Below, piece by piece: positions 1 to 8,351 of a DNA stretch of 64,000 bases (position 1 is its first letter; the number at the start of each line of letters is the position of its first letter). The notes beneath the pieces are model-generated. The model was not told the DNA's origin. It did no database searches and worked only from the letters and a program-made list of their open reading frames with translations. The stretch is taken from contig NZ_QPEP01000003.1 of the NCBI RefSeq assembly GCF_003577475.1, forward strand, positions 285,479 to 349,478. The letters are read 5' to 3'. The translations under genes were made by a program, and so were the position numbers. The DNA comes from Salinibius halmophilus. Lineage in GTDB: Bacteria > Pseudomonadota > Gammaproteobacteria > Pseudomonadales > Natronospirillaceae.

Positions 1-336
1 GTTTAGCATCCAAGGGGTGGCAACAATAGCAGCGCGCAACAACGCAACCGGTAACGCCACATAAGCGCCGCTGGCACTGCGCACACTAATGCCAAACATC
101 CACTTGCCTAGTGTTTGGCCCTTTAGCAGGTTGCTATCCAGCACACCAAAATAAGCCACCGCTACCACAAACCCTACCAAGCGAGCATAACCGCCAATGC
201 TTGCTAGCCAGTCGTGCAGTGCCATACCAATTAACAAACCTAAAAGCGCAACAATAAGGCAGTCGACCACAAACGCCGAAAACCTACGCCAAAAGCCGGC
301 GGCATCCGGCAAATACAAAGCCTTTGAAGATTTCAT
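1..336 (-). CDS. RDD family membrane protein, 3' end cut by window edge
   Basis: An open frame of 112 codons runs on the minus strand from an ATG at 334-336 to the window edge without a stop. The start of the protein reads MKSSKALYLPDAAGFWRRF, and a hydrophobic stretch follows (SAFVVDCLIVALLGLLIGMA). The R and D residues of that region match the first RDD element. Further on, a KGQTLGKWMFGI segment followed by a new hydrophobic run is the typical second part of RDD proteins. RDD proteins are small integral membrane proteins of mostly unknown function. Only the C-terminal end is missing. The start is preceded by an AGGA-like ribosome site. The family is fairly sure; the function is unknown. 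Confidence 0.75.
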   Translation of the reverse strand, partial: MKSSKALYLPDAAGFWRRFSAFVVDCLIVALLGLLIGMALHDWLASIGGYARLVGFVVAVAYFGVLDSNLLKGQTLGKWMFGISVRSASGAYVALPVALLRAAIVATPWMLN

Positions 337-416
337 GGGTGTCCTTGCTAGGAGGGAAAACACCATAGTAGCAAAGCACAGGGAAAAAATAGTAAGGCGG
401 CGGTCACAAGTAGCGC

Positions 417-674
417 CTACTTAAACGCCCGCGACAACAAGGCCACCGCCACCTCGTTAAACTCGGCAATGGCTTTAAGCTGTTTTGCCTTATCTTTATT
501 GCTTAGCCGTGCATCGCGCACAATGTTTCGCATTTCGGCCAGCTTTTCTACATTGATATCTTGCGGTAGTAGCGTGGCGATGTCGTCGGCTAAAATATCA
601 CTGGCAGCTTGGTTAAACTCATTGCGCGATTGTTCGCCTGCCGTACGAATGGTGTTTTGCCAAAAATTACTCAT
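417..674 (-). CDS. Conserved-type small hypothetical protein, 85 aa
   Basis: This is an 85-residue soluble protein starting MSNFWQNTIRTAGEQ. A strong AAGGAG ribosome-binding site lies just before its ATG. It is rich in charged and helix-forming residues, with no membrane segment, cysteine or recognisable catalytic motif, and is probably an all-alpha protein. It lies between an RDD protein gene and a lipoprotein gene on the same strand, which may form a loose transcription unit. I do not recognise the family. The good ribosome site, tight spacing and lack of a competing frame make it a real gene. Confidence 0.65.
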   Translation of the reverse strand: MSNFWQNTIRTAGEQSRNEFNQAASDILADDIATLLPQDINVEKLAEMRNIVRDARLSNKDKAKQLKAIAEFNEVAVALLSRAFK

Positions 675-716
675 GGGGTGGCTCCTTGTTTAAATACATG
701 CCAAAGATTGCTGGAA

Positions 717-1301
717 CTAAGAATCGGACTGTAAAAGGTCTTCAATCGCTTCAAGCAGCGCTGCCGTTTCCGACACCGGCTCTAGGCCATCGCCAAGGTG
801 AGTGTTTAACTTGGTTTCTAACGACTGCAAGTTCAGCGCCGTAATGGTACGCCCCTTGGCCGCCTCGATATCGTGAATGGTTTTTAACATGGCCGACAGC
901 TCCTTATTGGCCGCTGCCAGCGCTGCGTAGTCATCGTTTAGGGCACTGCGAAGCGTTTGCTCGGCCACATATAACTGCTCGTGTTTAGCCTGCGCCTGCT
1001 GCTGAATGGCCTGCACTTGGTTTTCAATTTCTAATAAATCGGCCGCAGTAAGCGCCGGTGCATTGGGCTGCTGGGCAGCGGCTGAAATAGTGGCAAAAAA
1101 GCCCGACAACGCCTTAGCTTGCGCAGCATTCACAGCCGCACGCTTTTGCGAAAAGTAATAATGAGTAAAAGAAAGGTTCGACTGATGAATGGCCTGAATG
1201 CCCTCACCCACCTCCTTGTTCAACCGGTAAGCATCGCGCGGCACCGACGCACAGCCAACCAAAAAACCACACACCAGCAGCGCAAACACCACAGCTTTCA
1301 T
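717..1301 (-). CDS. Putative lipoprotein, 194 aa
   Basis: The protein begins MKAVVFALLVCGFLVGCASV, a short lipoprotein signal peptide with lipobox LVGC and lipidated Cys17. It is therefore expected to be anchored in the inner or outer membrane. The mature part is almost wholly alpha-helical and rich in Ala, Gln and Glu, suggesting a coiled-coil or helical-bundle periplasmic domain. I chose the ATG at 1299-1301 because an AAGGA site sits at proper distance before it. An alternative ATG three codons upstream overlaps that site. The family is not recognised. It precedes the 85-aa gene on the same strand. Confidence 0.65.
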   Translation of the reverse strand: MKAVVFALLVCGFLVGCASVPRDAYRLNKEVGEGIQAIHQSNLSFTHYYFSQKRAAVNAAQAKALSGFFATISAAAQQPNAPALTAADLLEIENQVQAIQQQAQAKHEQLYVAEQTLRSALNDDYAALAAANKELSAMLKTIHDIEAAKGRTITALNLQSLETKLNTHLGDGLEPVSETAALLEAIEDLLQSDS

Positions 1302-1387
1302 CTTTATCATCCTTGATTAAACTTGTAACACTTCTGCAATATAGCTCAAAAAACCAGCAGCACAACTGGCTGAAAGGCTAGCCGCCA

Positions 1388-1640
1388 CCCCGTCATGCCC
1401 AGTGCCGTCATCCCCGGGTGCTTTTACCGGGGATCCAGCCACCGAAGAAGAGGACCAAACCATCAAACCCCGTCATGCCCAGTGCACTATCTCGTCATCC
1501 CCGGGTGCTTTTACCGGGGATCCAGCCACCGAAGAAGAGGACTAAACCACCAAACCCCGTCATGCCCAGTGCCGTCATCCCCGGGTGCTTTTACCGGGGA
1601 TCCAGCCACCGAAGAAAAGCACTAAACCACCGAAAGCACC
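1388..1640. repeat. Three tandem copies of an ~80-bp palindromic intergenic repeat
   Basis: Units start near 1391, 1471 and 1559. Each contains CGTCATGCCCAGTGC, then CGTCATCCCCGGGTGC, TTTTACCGGGGATCCAGCC and an ACCGAAGAA tail. CCCCGG and CCGGGG form the arms of a hairpin. The middle copy carries an extra insertion of about 8 bp. Such GTCATCCCC...GGGGATCCA palindromes are a common dispersed intergenic repeat in Proteobacteria. Open frames on the plus strand through here are artefacts of the repeat. Confidence 0.9.
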
Positions 1641-1939
1641 GCATTCAACCATCGCCCATCAACCCCAACTCGGTTATCCCCTGTCACCCAAGTCTCACGA
1701 ATCTCAAGCCCATCAACCAACCCAATCACCTCGGCCAAGCGCGCTTCATTCAAATCGGTAAACGCGCGGCCATCTTTTACCCGCTCACTATCGCCATACT
1801 TAAAACTCACCACAAACATGCCATTGGCAGCCAAAAACTGTTTTAAATGCAAAAACGTGGCGGGTAGCTCAGCAACAGATAAATGTAAAAATTTGTAAAG
1901 TGACGCAAAAGGGGCAATCCAGCCCCTAAATCTGCCACA
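1622..1939 (-). pseudogene. 5'-truncated class I SAM-dependent methyltransferase remnant
   Basis: The minus-strand frame from about 1912 down to the stop at 1622 resembles the C-terminal third of small class I methyltransferases. It has an ASL...LHLS.AELPATF segment, the strand GMFVVSFKYGDSER, the gR.FTDLNEARL helix and a final strand pair ending near WLNAVL. The N-terminal Rossmann half with the SAM-binding GxGxG loop is missing. In-frame sequence upstream of about 1912 (to a stop at 1940-1942) no longer looks like the family. A TTG at 1850-1852 could start a 76-aa fragment, but without the SAM site it cannot be an active enzyme. The break lies where the Dnd island begins, so the remnant probably marks an insertion or deletion boundary. 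Confidence 0.65.
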
Positions 1940-1991
1940 TCAATTTTTCACAAGTGACAAAATTTAGCCTCCAAAACGAAGGAGCTAATAA

Positions 1992-2171
1992 ATGAACAAG
2001 CGTTTGAATCTATTCATCACTATCTACTTACTACAGCAGTCGATCTCGTACACACTACAGTACATCGCGCATGATGAAGTGGCGATCGGCAACCTACTCG
2101 CTGCGGCAATAGCGGGTGGCATTGCTGTTTGGCTTAATTTAAGAAATCGAAGTTTAAAAACTCAGAATTAA
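1992..2171 (+). CDS. Small hydrophobic protein, 59 aa
   Basis: A 59-codon frame starts with ATG at 1992 after an AAGGAG site about 8 bases upstream. The product begins MNKRLNLFITIYLLQQ and contains a second hydrophobic part (NLLAAAIAGGIAVWLNL) followed by a basic tail RNRSLKTQN. That suggests one or two membrane segments with a positive cytoplasmic end. It lies just inside the island boundary, ahead of the dndB promoter region and on the same strand. No family is recognised. The ribosome site and coherent membrane pattern argue for a real gene, but no homology evidence is available. Confidence 0.5.
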   Translation: MNKRLNLFITIYLLQQSISYTLQYIAHDEVAIGNLLAAAIAGGIAVWLNLRNRSLKTQN

Positions 2172-2180
2172 TCCACCTAC

Positions 2181-2215
2181 ACTGGCACTGGAGCAAACAC
2201 TGTTCCAGCGCCAGT
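2181..2215. terminator. Strong hairpin after the small membrane ORF
   Basis: ACTGGC-A-CTGGA pairs with TCCAG-C-GCCAGT around a 13-nt loop, giving an 11-bp interrupted stem ten bases after the 59-aa ORF. No uridine tract follows directly, so it could be a weak terminator or a cruciform regulatory element rather than a classic Rho-independent terminator. Confidence 0.4.
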
Positions 2216-2372
2216 CGAAAAGCCTGAGCCTTTTAAGAATCCACCTCCGCCCCACAAAGCTGTATTTACATACAGTTAAATTACAACTAGGATTAAATAG
2301 ACTTCAAGCCTACCAGTGGCAAAAATATGCCGTTTATCTCGTATTCGACCTACAACCCTACGCATCATTTAA

Positions 2373-2438
2373 CGTACAATGTACGAATTGTAACTGAAAT
2401 TCGAACAACGGTACGTTATATTTAACGTACTTTCGAAC
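2373..2438. promoter_or_regulatory. Two inverted repeats upstream of dndB, candidate operators
   Basis: Site 1, CGTAC-AAT-GTACG at 2373-2385, is a perfect 5-bp inverted repeat inside TTAACGTACAATGTACGAA. Site 2 at 2411-2430 has GTACGTTA and TAACGTAC arms around TATT. The arms of both sites share the core ACGTAC or GTACGT. TTCGAAC flanks site 2 on both sides (2400-2406 and 2432-2438). Site 2 ends only 23 bases before the dndB start codon and just ahead of its AGAGGAAG ribosome site. In other Dnd systems DndB represses its own operon, so this is a plausible DndB operator. That link is inference. Confidence 0.55.
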
Positions 2439-2453
2439 TAAAGAGGAAGAAGT

Positions 2454-3536
2454 ATGTCAAATTTTGATTCAAGCTATTGTTATAGCTTTCCTGCAGTTCG
2501 TGGTTTTCAGGCGGGTCGCCCCTTTTATATTGCCACTTGCCCGCTTCGAACAATTCCAAAAATGTTCGTGTTCGATGAAGACGAAGTTCCGCCTGAACTT
2601 AGAGCGCAGCGTACATTAAATCTAAGTCGTATTCCTGAAATCGTTAAGTACCTAGTAGACAACCCTAAGGATTACACATTCTCTGCTATTACCGTTTCAG
2701 TGGGCAGTGAGGTTCAATTCGAGGGGTACGAATCAGGTTCTCAGCTTGGTAATTTAAAAGTACCGCTAGACGCGCAGATTCTAATTAACGATGGCCAACA
2801 CCGCCGTAAAGCCATTGAAGAAGCACTCAAGCAAAACCCAGATTTGGGCTCCGACAATATTCCAGTACTGTTCTTTGTCGATGAAGGTCTCAAGAAAAGC
2901 CAGCAGATGTTTGCTGACCTGAACAAGTATGCTGTGAAGCCTAGCCCGTCGCTTTCTACACTTTATGACAAGCGCGACCAATCGAGCGAAGCCGCTCGCA
3001 TATTAGCCGCAGAAGCAATGCCATTTGTGGGCTTTACCGAAATGGAAAAGTCGAGCATTAGTGCTAAAAGCCCTAAGCTATTTACACTTAGCAGCATTAA
3101 ACAAGCTACGCGTTCATTGCTTGGTTTATCTACGAAAGCAGCCGCCACAACCGAGCAAACAAATTTGGCTATCGAGTTCTGGCAATCCGTGTACAATGCC
3201 ACCCCTGAGTGGCAACAAATTCACAAAAAAGAGCTATCGCCTGCTGCATTTAGGCAAGAGTACATTCATGCCCATGGCATTGGCTTACACGCACTTGGTT
3301 TTGCGGGTAACGCTCTAATTGAAGCCTACCCAGATAGCTGGCAAGAACTCATTCCGAAGCTAAAAGAAGTTGATTGGCGCAAATCAAATCCTATCTGGCG
3401 TAATCGCAGCATGCAGCATAATAAGTTGAGCAAGGCCTCAACCAATATTCAGCTGACTGCCAATATATTAAAACAGACTCTTGGTCTAGAACTTTCCGAG
3501 AGTGATATCGAATTAGAAAAGAAGATTGAACAATGA
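2454..3536 (+). CDS. dndB: DNA phosphorothioation regulator DndB
   Basis: This 360-aa protein has the DGQHRR motif at residues 113-118 that defines the DGQHR/DndB family. It is of normal length and is the first gene of dndBCDE. DndB is thought to be a DNA-binding regulator that limits phosphorothioation and represses transcription of the cluster. It is not needed for the chemistry itself. The ATG follows an AGAGGAAG site and lies just after two inverted repeats that could be its operator. Its last four bases overlap the dndC start (ATGA), indicating translational coupling. Confidence 0.95.
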   Translation: MSNFDSSYCYSFPAVRGFQAGRPFYIATCPLRTIPKMFVFDEDEVPPELRAQRTLNLSRIPEIVKYLVDNPKDYTFSAITVSVGSEVQFEGYESGSQLGNLKVPLDAQILINDGQHRRKAIEEALKQNPDLGSDNIPVLFFVDEGLKKSQQMFADLNKYAVKPSPSLSTLYDKRDQSSEAARILAAEAMPFVGFTEMEKSSISAKSPKLFTLSSIKQATRSLLGLSTKAAATTEQTNLAIEFWQSVYNATPEWQQIHKKELSPAAFRQEYIHAHGIGLHALGFAGNALIEAYPDSWQELIPKLKEVDWRKSNPIWRNRSMQHNKLSKASTNIQLTANILKQTLGLELSESDIELEKKIEQ

Positions 3537-5107
3537 GCCTTTTTAGCGATTCACCACTAGACCGCTGTGCTGATTTTATTGAATCAGAAATCTTAGGTGG
3601 AATGCCATTAACCGACAAACTGCAAGAGATTCAGCTAACCTACTTGGCAGACAATCGCCCATGGGTACTAGCATATAGTGGCGGTAAAGACTCAACCGCA
3701 GTTGCTATCTTGGTGTACCTAGCACTTTATGGCCTGCCGAGAGAAAAGCTAACTAAACCAGTGTTTGTAATCTCTTCAGATACCTTGGTAGAGACTCCAG
3801 TCGTTGTTGATCATATTTCTACTTCACTCAACGACATTTTTTCTGGTGCTCAGCGTGATGGCTTACCAATTACCACGCACCAAGTTGTGCCACCACCAAC
3901 CGACACATTTTGGACGTGTTTATTAGGTAAAGGCTACCCGGCCCCAACACGCCAATTCCGGTGGTGTACCGAACGTATGAAAATCGACCCTGTGTCTGAG
4001 TTCATTAAAGACAAAGTTAGCAAGTACGAAGAAGTCGTTATCTTGCTAGGTGCACGTACCGATGAGAGTGCCTCGCGTGCACAAGTCATTAAAAAGCATA
4101 AAATTGATGGCACCAACCTTGGTCGTCATAAAACCCTGTCGAATGCCTTCATCTATACACCAATTGAAACTTGGTCGACCGAAGACGTATGGAAAGTCAT
4201 CCGAGATCTCGACGACCACCAAGCACCTTGGGGCGCTAGCACCTTTGGTTTATGGATGCTCTACGCTGCATCGGCCGACCAAGGCGAATGCCCACTGGTA
4301 ATCGATGAAAGCACGCCTTCGTGTGGTAACTCGCGCTTTGGTTGCTGGACTTGTACCGTTGTAACTAACGACCGCGCAATGGAAAGCCTAGTGCGTAATG
4401 GCGAAGAGTGGATGAAGCCACTATTAGAGTTTCGCGATTTCTTGTCGATGACTGGAGATGTCGATAAAAAGACTATCTACCGTAATCACAAGCGCCGTAC
4501 TGGTACCATCATGTACCAACGTGCTAAAGAAGGTGAAGACCTAGAAACAGTGCGCAAGCATATCCCTGGCCCGTATTTTCTTAAGTATCGTAAAGAGTGG
4601 TTAAAGCAACTATTGCAAATGCAAAAAGACTTTAACGACTCTGGTCGCGAAATTACTTTGATTACTGAGCCAGAGCTGCACGCTATTCGCCAAGAGTGGC
4701 TAATCGACCCTAACGAGCCAGATTGGGCTGACGAACTACCGGACATCTACTTCGATGTGTACGGCGAGCACCTGAATTGGGTACACGACGATAACAATCA
4801 CTTCGACAAAAAAGATGTCGATGTGCTTCGCAAAGTATGCGCCACGTATGGCGTTGAAGCCGAAATGATCATGAAGCTATTAGACCTAGAAATGAAGTCT
4901 GAAGGTTTAAACAAACGCTCTGGCATTTTCAAAAGCATCAGCAGCATTTTGAGTAAAGACTGGGGCACGCTAGAGCAAATTGAAGAAAAAAAACAAGCAC
5001 TACAATCCAAAGCAGAGTTTGACCTGCAAGAAAAAGTGATCAAAGACTATGAAGAATCCATTGTCTACCTTCGCAAGCAGCTCAAGTCAGACGAGGTAGG
5101 TCTATGA
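3533..5107 (+). CDS. dndC: Phosphorothioation sulfurtransferase DndC (PAPS reductase-like)
   Basis: DndC is an ATP pyrophosphatase of the PAPS-reductase superfamily with a [4Fe-4S] cluster. It activates DNA and passes sulfur to the backbone. The PP-loop SGGKDST is at about residues 49-55. Cysteines fit the cluster ligands: one in RQFRWCTERM, and others in GECPLV and CGNSRFGCWTC. At 524 aa it has normal length. The start overlaps the dndB stop and the end overlaps the dndD start (ATGA at 5104-5107). No dndA is present, so sulfur probably comes from a chromosomal IscS-type desulfurase outside the window. Confidence 0.96.
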   Translation: MSLFSDSPLDRCADFIESEILGGMPLTDKLQEIQLTYLADNRPWVLAYSGGKDSTAVAILVYLALYGLPREKLTKPVFVISSDTLVETPVVVDHISTSLNDIFSGAQRDGLPITTHQVVPPPTDTFWTCLLGKGYPAPTRQFRWCTERMKIDPVSEFIKDKVSKYEEVVILLGARTDESASRAQVIKKHKIDGTNLGRHKTLSNAFIYTPIETWSTEDVWKVIRDLDDHQAPWGASTFGLWMLYAASADQGECPLVIDESTPSCGNSRFGCWTCTVVTNDRAMESLVRNGEEWMKPLLEFRDFLSMTGDVDKKTIYRNHKRRTGTIMYQRAKEGEDLETVRKHIPGPYFLKYRKEWLKQLLQMQKDFNDSGREITLITEPELHAIRQEWLIDPNEPDWADELPDIYFDVYGEHLNWVHDDNNHFDKKDVDVLRKVCATYGVEAEMIMKLLDLEMKSEGLNKRSGIFKSISSILSKDWGTLEQIEEKKQALQSKAEFDLQEKVIKDYEESIVYLRKQLKSDEVGL

Positions 5108-7044
5108 TTATTCAATCTCTTACGCTTCATAACTACCGAGTATTTGCAGGCACACACAATATCGACCTAACGCCAGACGGCGTAGGTAGAAACCTAGTTC
5201 TATTTGGCGGCTTAAATGGTGCGGGCAAGACTAGTATTTTGTCTGCCATCAAGCTTGCCCTGTATGGCCAGCGTGCTTTGGGTAGCAACCTAACTCAAAA
5301 GCAATACATCGAAAAGCTTAGCCAGCTAATTCACTTGGGTAACGAGACCTTACACCCAAACGATGCACGCATAGAACTGGCGTTTCAGTACAGCCAAGAA
5401 GGGCAAACGTCGACGATTAAAGTGATTCGTAGCTGGCAGCGCGATAGCAAAGACGACTTACATATTTTTGTAAATAAAACCCTGCGCCAAGAGCTGTCAT
5501 ACGACCAGTGCCAAAGCTACCTAGATGGCATTATTCCCGCAGGTGTGGCAGAGCTATTCTTTTTTGATGGTGAAAAAATTGCCGAACTGGCTGAAGATGA
5601 GAGTGGCACTATTCTGCGTACCGCGGTTAAACGTTTACTTGGCCTCAATACAGTTGAAAAACTGCAAAGCGACCTAGCCATTCACCTAAAAAAAGAAGGT
5701 GTAACCAAAGCCGATGCAAAAACGCGCGAGCAACTAGCCGAATATGCCAAACAGCGTAAACAGCTCGACAGCGAAGCCGAGGTCAAAGAAAACGAACTGA
5801 CAAAAGTAAATAACCAAGTCGAGTTCGCCAAAAAAGAGATCAGCCTAATTGAACAGCAAATGAGCGAGCAAGGTGGTGCTTGGGCGCAATCTCGCGAAGA
5901 CGAGCTAAAAAAAGTAGAAGACATCGTTAAAGAAAAGGCCGCTTTAGAGAAACAATTACGCAACCATATCGACGGTTTCTACCCCATCTCGCTGGCGAAG
6001 AATGCGACGAAAGCTTTGCTAGAGCAGCTAAGCAAAGAAGCAGAAATTAAAGAGAATCGCGCCTTCGTAAATAAGCTCGACCAACTTGCAGGCAACCAAG
6101 TTGGGTTAGACCAAAGCACCATCGCGCATCTTAAGTCCTCGGTTCAATTCGACGACAGCGAGGTTCTACTAGACCTCTCTGACCGCGAATACCACCAGCT
6201 GCAGTACCAAATCAATGACCTAGCGGTTAAAGCAGAGCGCGATGTTAAAAAGATTCGCAAGCAAATCAAACAGCTCGACAATCAGTTAGAGCAAGCTCGC
6301 GACAACGTGCAGCGCGCTCCACAGCAAGAGCAGTTAGAGAAGCTACTAAACAAGCTACGCACTGCAGAAGATAACAAAACCAAAGCAGCTATCACGCGCG
6401 TGAAGCTACTAGAAGAGCTAAAACAAGACTACATGCAGGCGCAAGACATTGCCCGCAAAGAACAGCGTTTACACAACGAACTTGCAGCCCAGCTTGAATA
6501 CAGCGAGAGCATCGAGAACGCGCAAAATGCACAGCTAGTATTAGCCGACTTTGCTCATGAACTGTCGGCTCTACGTGTAAAACAGCTTGAGCAAGAGTTT
6601 ATCACTAGCTATCAGCAACTAGCTCGTAAAGAAGACCTAGACATTAGCGCACGTATTAACCCAGAAAGCTTCGACGTTGAGCTAATCGACGAAAACGGCA
6701 AAGTGATTAATCGCAAACAACTGTCGGCAGGCGAAAAACAAATCTACGCCATTGCGATTCTAGAGGCACTAGGCAAGGTTTCTGGCCATAAGCTACCAGT
6801 GATTATCGACACGCCTCTTGGCCGCTTAGATTCAGCTCACCGCGACAAGCTGATTAAGCATTATTTACCAAATGCCAGCCACCAAGTCGTCGTACTCTCG
6901 ACCGATACCGAAGTCGACGAGCAATACTACCAATGGCTAGAGCCGCACTTGTCACACAGTTACGAAATTCAGTTTAATGCCACCGCCAAAGCTTCAACCT
7001 TGAATGAAGGCTACTTTTGGCAGCAAGCTCAGGAGGCACAATAA
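5104..7044 (+). CDS. dndD: Phosphorothioation SMC-like ATPase DndD
   Basis: DndD is a 646-aa ABC/SMC-type ATPase. The Walker A GGLNGAGKTS is at residues 35-44, and LFFFDGEKIAELAE follows in the N-terminal head. A long coiled coil runs through about residues 200-500. The ABC signature LSAGEKQ starts at about residue 540 and the Walker B VIIDTPLGRLDS at about 566. It is thought to open or nick DNA so that the DndC-DndE complex can insert sulfur. The gene overlaps dndC by four bases and shares one base with the dndE start (TAATG). Confidence 0.96.
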   Translation: MIIQSLTLHNYRVFAGTHNIDLTPDGVGRNLVLFGGLNGAGKTSILSAIKLALYGQRALGSNLTQKQYIEKLSQLIHLGNETLHPNDARIELAFQYSQEGQTSTIKVIRSWQRDSKDDLHIFVNKTLRQELSYDQCQSYLDGIIPAGVAELFFFDGEKIAELAEDESGTILRTAVKRLLGLNTVEKLQSDLAIHLKKEGVTKADAKTREQLAEYAKQRKQLDSEAEVKENELTKVNNQVEFAKKEISLIEQQMSEQGGAWAQSREDELKKVEDIVKEKAALEKQLRNHIDGFYPISLAKNATKALLEQLSKEAEIKENRAFVNKLDQLAGNQVGLDQSTIAHLKSSVQFDDSEVLLDLSDREYHQLQYQINDLAVKAERDVKKIRKQIKQLDNQLEQARDNVQRAPQQEQLEKLLNKLRTAEDNKTKAAITRVKLLEELKQDYMQAQDIARKEQRLHNELAAQLEYSESIENAQNAQLVLADFAHELSALRVKQLEQEFITSYQQLARKEDLDISARINPESFDVELIDENGKVINRKQLSAGEKQIYAIAILEALGKVSGHKLPVIIDTPLGRLDSAHRDKLIKHYLPNASHQVVVLSTDTEVDEQYYQWLEPHLSHSYEIQFNATAKASTLNEGYFWQQAQEAQ

Positions 7045-7364
7045 TGTTACCGAATAGAATGTGCTTAGACCGCGGCACAGAAGAAAAATTAAAGCGTTAT
7101 AAACAAACGACTGGCATTTCGCCAAATGCTGCTTCGCGATTGGCTTTTTTTCAAAGCATCGAATCTGGGTTTACCTACGAACCAGGGGATACAACAGTTT
7201 CCTCGGATGGCCAAATGGTGTTGGATAAGGTTACTTGGTTTGGTAGTTGCCTCCAAACCATAGAACTAATCCTAGTTCAAAAATACCCGAATTTGCCAGG
7301 TGAACTACTCGCATCTGCTTGGGCTGCACATGTTAAGAATGGCTTTGGATCTATAGCTAGGTAA
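7044..7364 (+). CDS. dndE: Phosphorothioation DNA-binding protein DndE
   Basis: DndE is a small DNA-binding protein that recognises nicked DNA in the phosphorothioation complex. This 106-aa product starts MLPNRMCLDRGTEEKLKRYK and has the family helices (GISPNAASRLAF, LPGELLASAWAAHVKNG). I set the start at the ATG at 7044, which directly overlaps the dndD stop and follows a perfect AGGAGG at 7031-7036. An in-frame start further upstream would lie inside dndD. It is the last gene of the rightward operon and converges on the leftward restriction operon. Confidence 0.94.
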   Translation: MLPNRMCLDRGTEEKLKRYKQTTGISPNAASRLAFFQSIESGFTYEPGDTTVSSDGQMVLDKVTWFGSCLQTIELILVQKYPNLPGELLASAWAAHVKNGFGSIAR

Positions 7365-7368
7365 ATTA

Positions 7369-7387
7369 AGGGCCTTGAGTAGGCCCT
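7369..7387. terminator. Hairpin between convergent operons
   Basis: AGGGCC and GGCCCT form a 6-bp stem around TTGAGTA in the 33-bp gap between the dndE stop and the last gene of the opposite operon. It sits where a shared bidirectional terminator would be expected, but there is no clear T run in either direction. Confidence 0.45.
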
Positions 7388-7397
7388 CTTCAAACAG

Positions 7398-8351
7398 TTA
7401 TACAAGGTCTTCTTCAAATGAGGCTGCAGAAAGGGCAAACTCCTTCATTTCCCGACCAACTTCTGTTTCAAAAAACTCATTGACGGGTATTAAAGAGAGC
7501 ATCCTAACCCTATCAAAAAGTAAATCAGTGGTAACTTGATTCCATTCACAAATATTTCTATCTGAATCTCTCATATCAAAGGGAACAAAAAGCGTATTAA
7601 CTACATTATTATCTATATGTAAAAATGAGTTAATTCTAGACACACTGCCTTGTTTATTTGGCCAGTCTAGGGTTGCCGCACTTTGACCTACAAATACTAT
7701 TTTCTTATCTTTATTTACATCATTCAAAAAAGGGATCCAAGCAACGATGTCTATCCCACCATCACCATTATCTCTTCTTCTAAATACGTTAGCTTTCTGA
7801 CTAACTGAATACCCAAGATCATCACCTAGCCTTCGAATCTTATTCTCTAAGTTACCAGTGTACCTATTAGAGTTTCCATTTGACACTCCAAATGGGTATG
7901 ACTCTGCAAAACCAGGCAAGTACCCTTTCATAGCAAAATAAGATGCATATTCAAAGGCACCTGCCAATCTGCTAGTACCATCAATATACCTAAGCAATGA
8001 GCACAACAAAAAGCTAATATATAAATAGTTTTCCTCTATTAATTCTGCCTTTAATACAAGCCGATTATTTTTCCTTTCAAAAGGGTAAAATGTGGCATAT
8101 GCCTCAACTCGAGAGTTTATTTCAACAAACCAGTCTTCAATCAAAGAAACCCAGTATTCGTTGGAAGCTGCCCCACCTTCTGAACCAATTTCTCCGATCT
8201 GTTCATCTTCATAAAACCTATCATATACTTCAGAAACACCAACGCCATCCCCCCCATCTAACAATGCCATAAGCTCTACATAGTCACAATAATAGTGAGT
8301 ATTTTCCCTACTACATCTCGGAGGCTTGTCTAAGTTCTTAAACTCAATCAT
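7398..8351 (-). CDS. PD-(D/E)XK-like nuclease associated with ParB-like partner
   Basis: This 317-aa protein carries GDGGIDIVAWIPF followed about 15 residues later by KKIVFVGQSA. That pattern is a D-G-G-x-D strand followed by a GQ(S/C)A strand, typical of a divergent PD-(D/E)XK restriction-like fold in which Gln takes the place of the usual E-x-K pair. The N-terminal part is helical with no known motif. I chose the ATG at 8349-8351, which overlaps the end of the upstream ParB-like gene by 8 bases and follows a GAGGAAG site. A TTG ten codons earlier is possible. It is the last gene of the leftward Dnd restriction operon and its DNA is visibly AT-richer than dndFGH. It is probably a nuclease working with its overlapping partner. 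No catalytic proof is possible from sequence. Confidence 0.6.
   Translation of the reverse strand: MIEFKNLDKPPRCSRENTHYYCDYVELMALLDGGDGVGVSEVYDRFYEDEQIGEIGSEGGAASNEYWVSLIEDWFVEINSRVEAYATFYPFERKNNRLVLKAELIEENYLYISFLLCSLLRYIDGTSRLAGAFEYASYFAMKGYLPGFAESYPFGVSNGNSNRYTGNLENKIRRLGDDLGYSVSQKANVFRRRDNGDGGIDIVAWIPFLNDVNKDKKIVFVGQSAATLDWPNKQGSVSRINSFLHIDNNVVNTLFVPFDMRDSDRNICEWNQVTTDLLFDRVRMLSLIPVNEFFETEVGREMKEFALSAASFEEDLV

Noticed and set aside
1395..1846. Open frames of 76 and 142 codons across the triple repeat
   Set aside because: They are repeat translations (RGSSHRRRG units) without ribosome sites and differ only by repeat phase.
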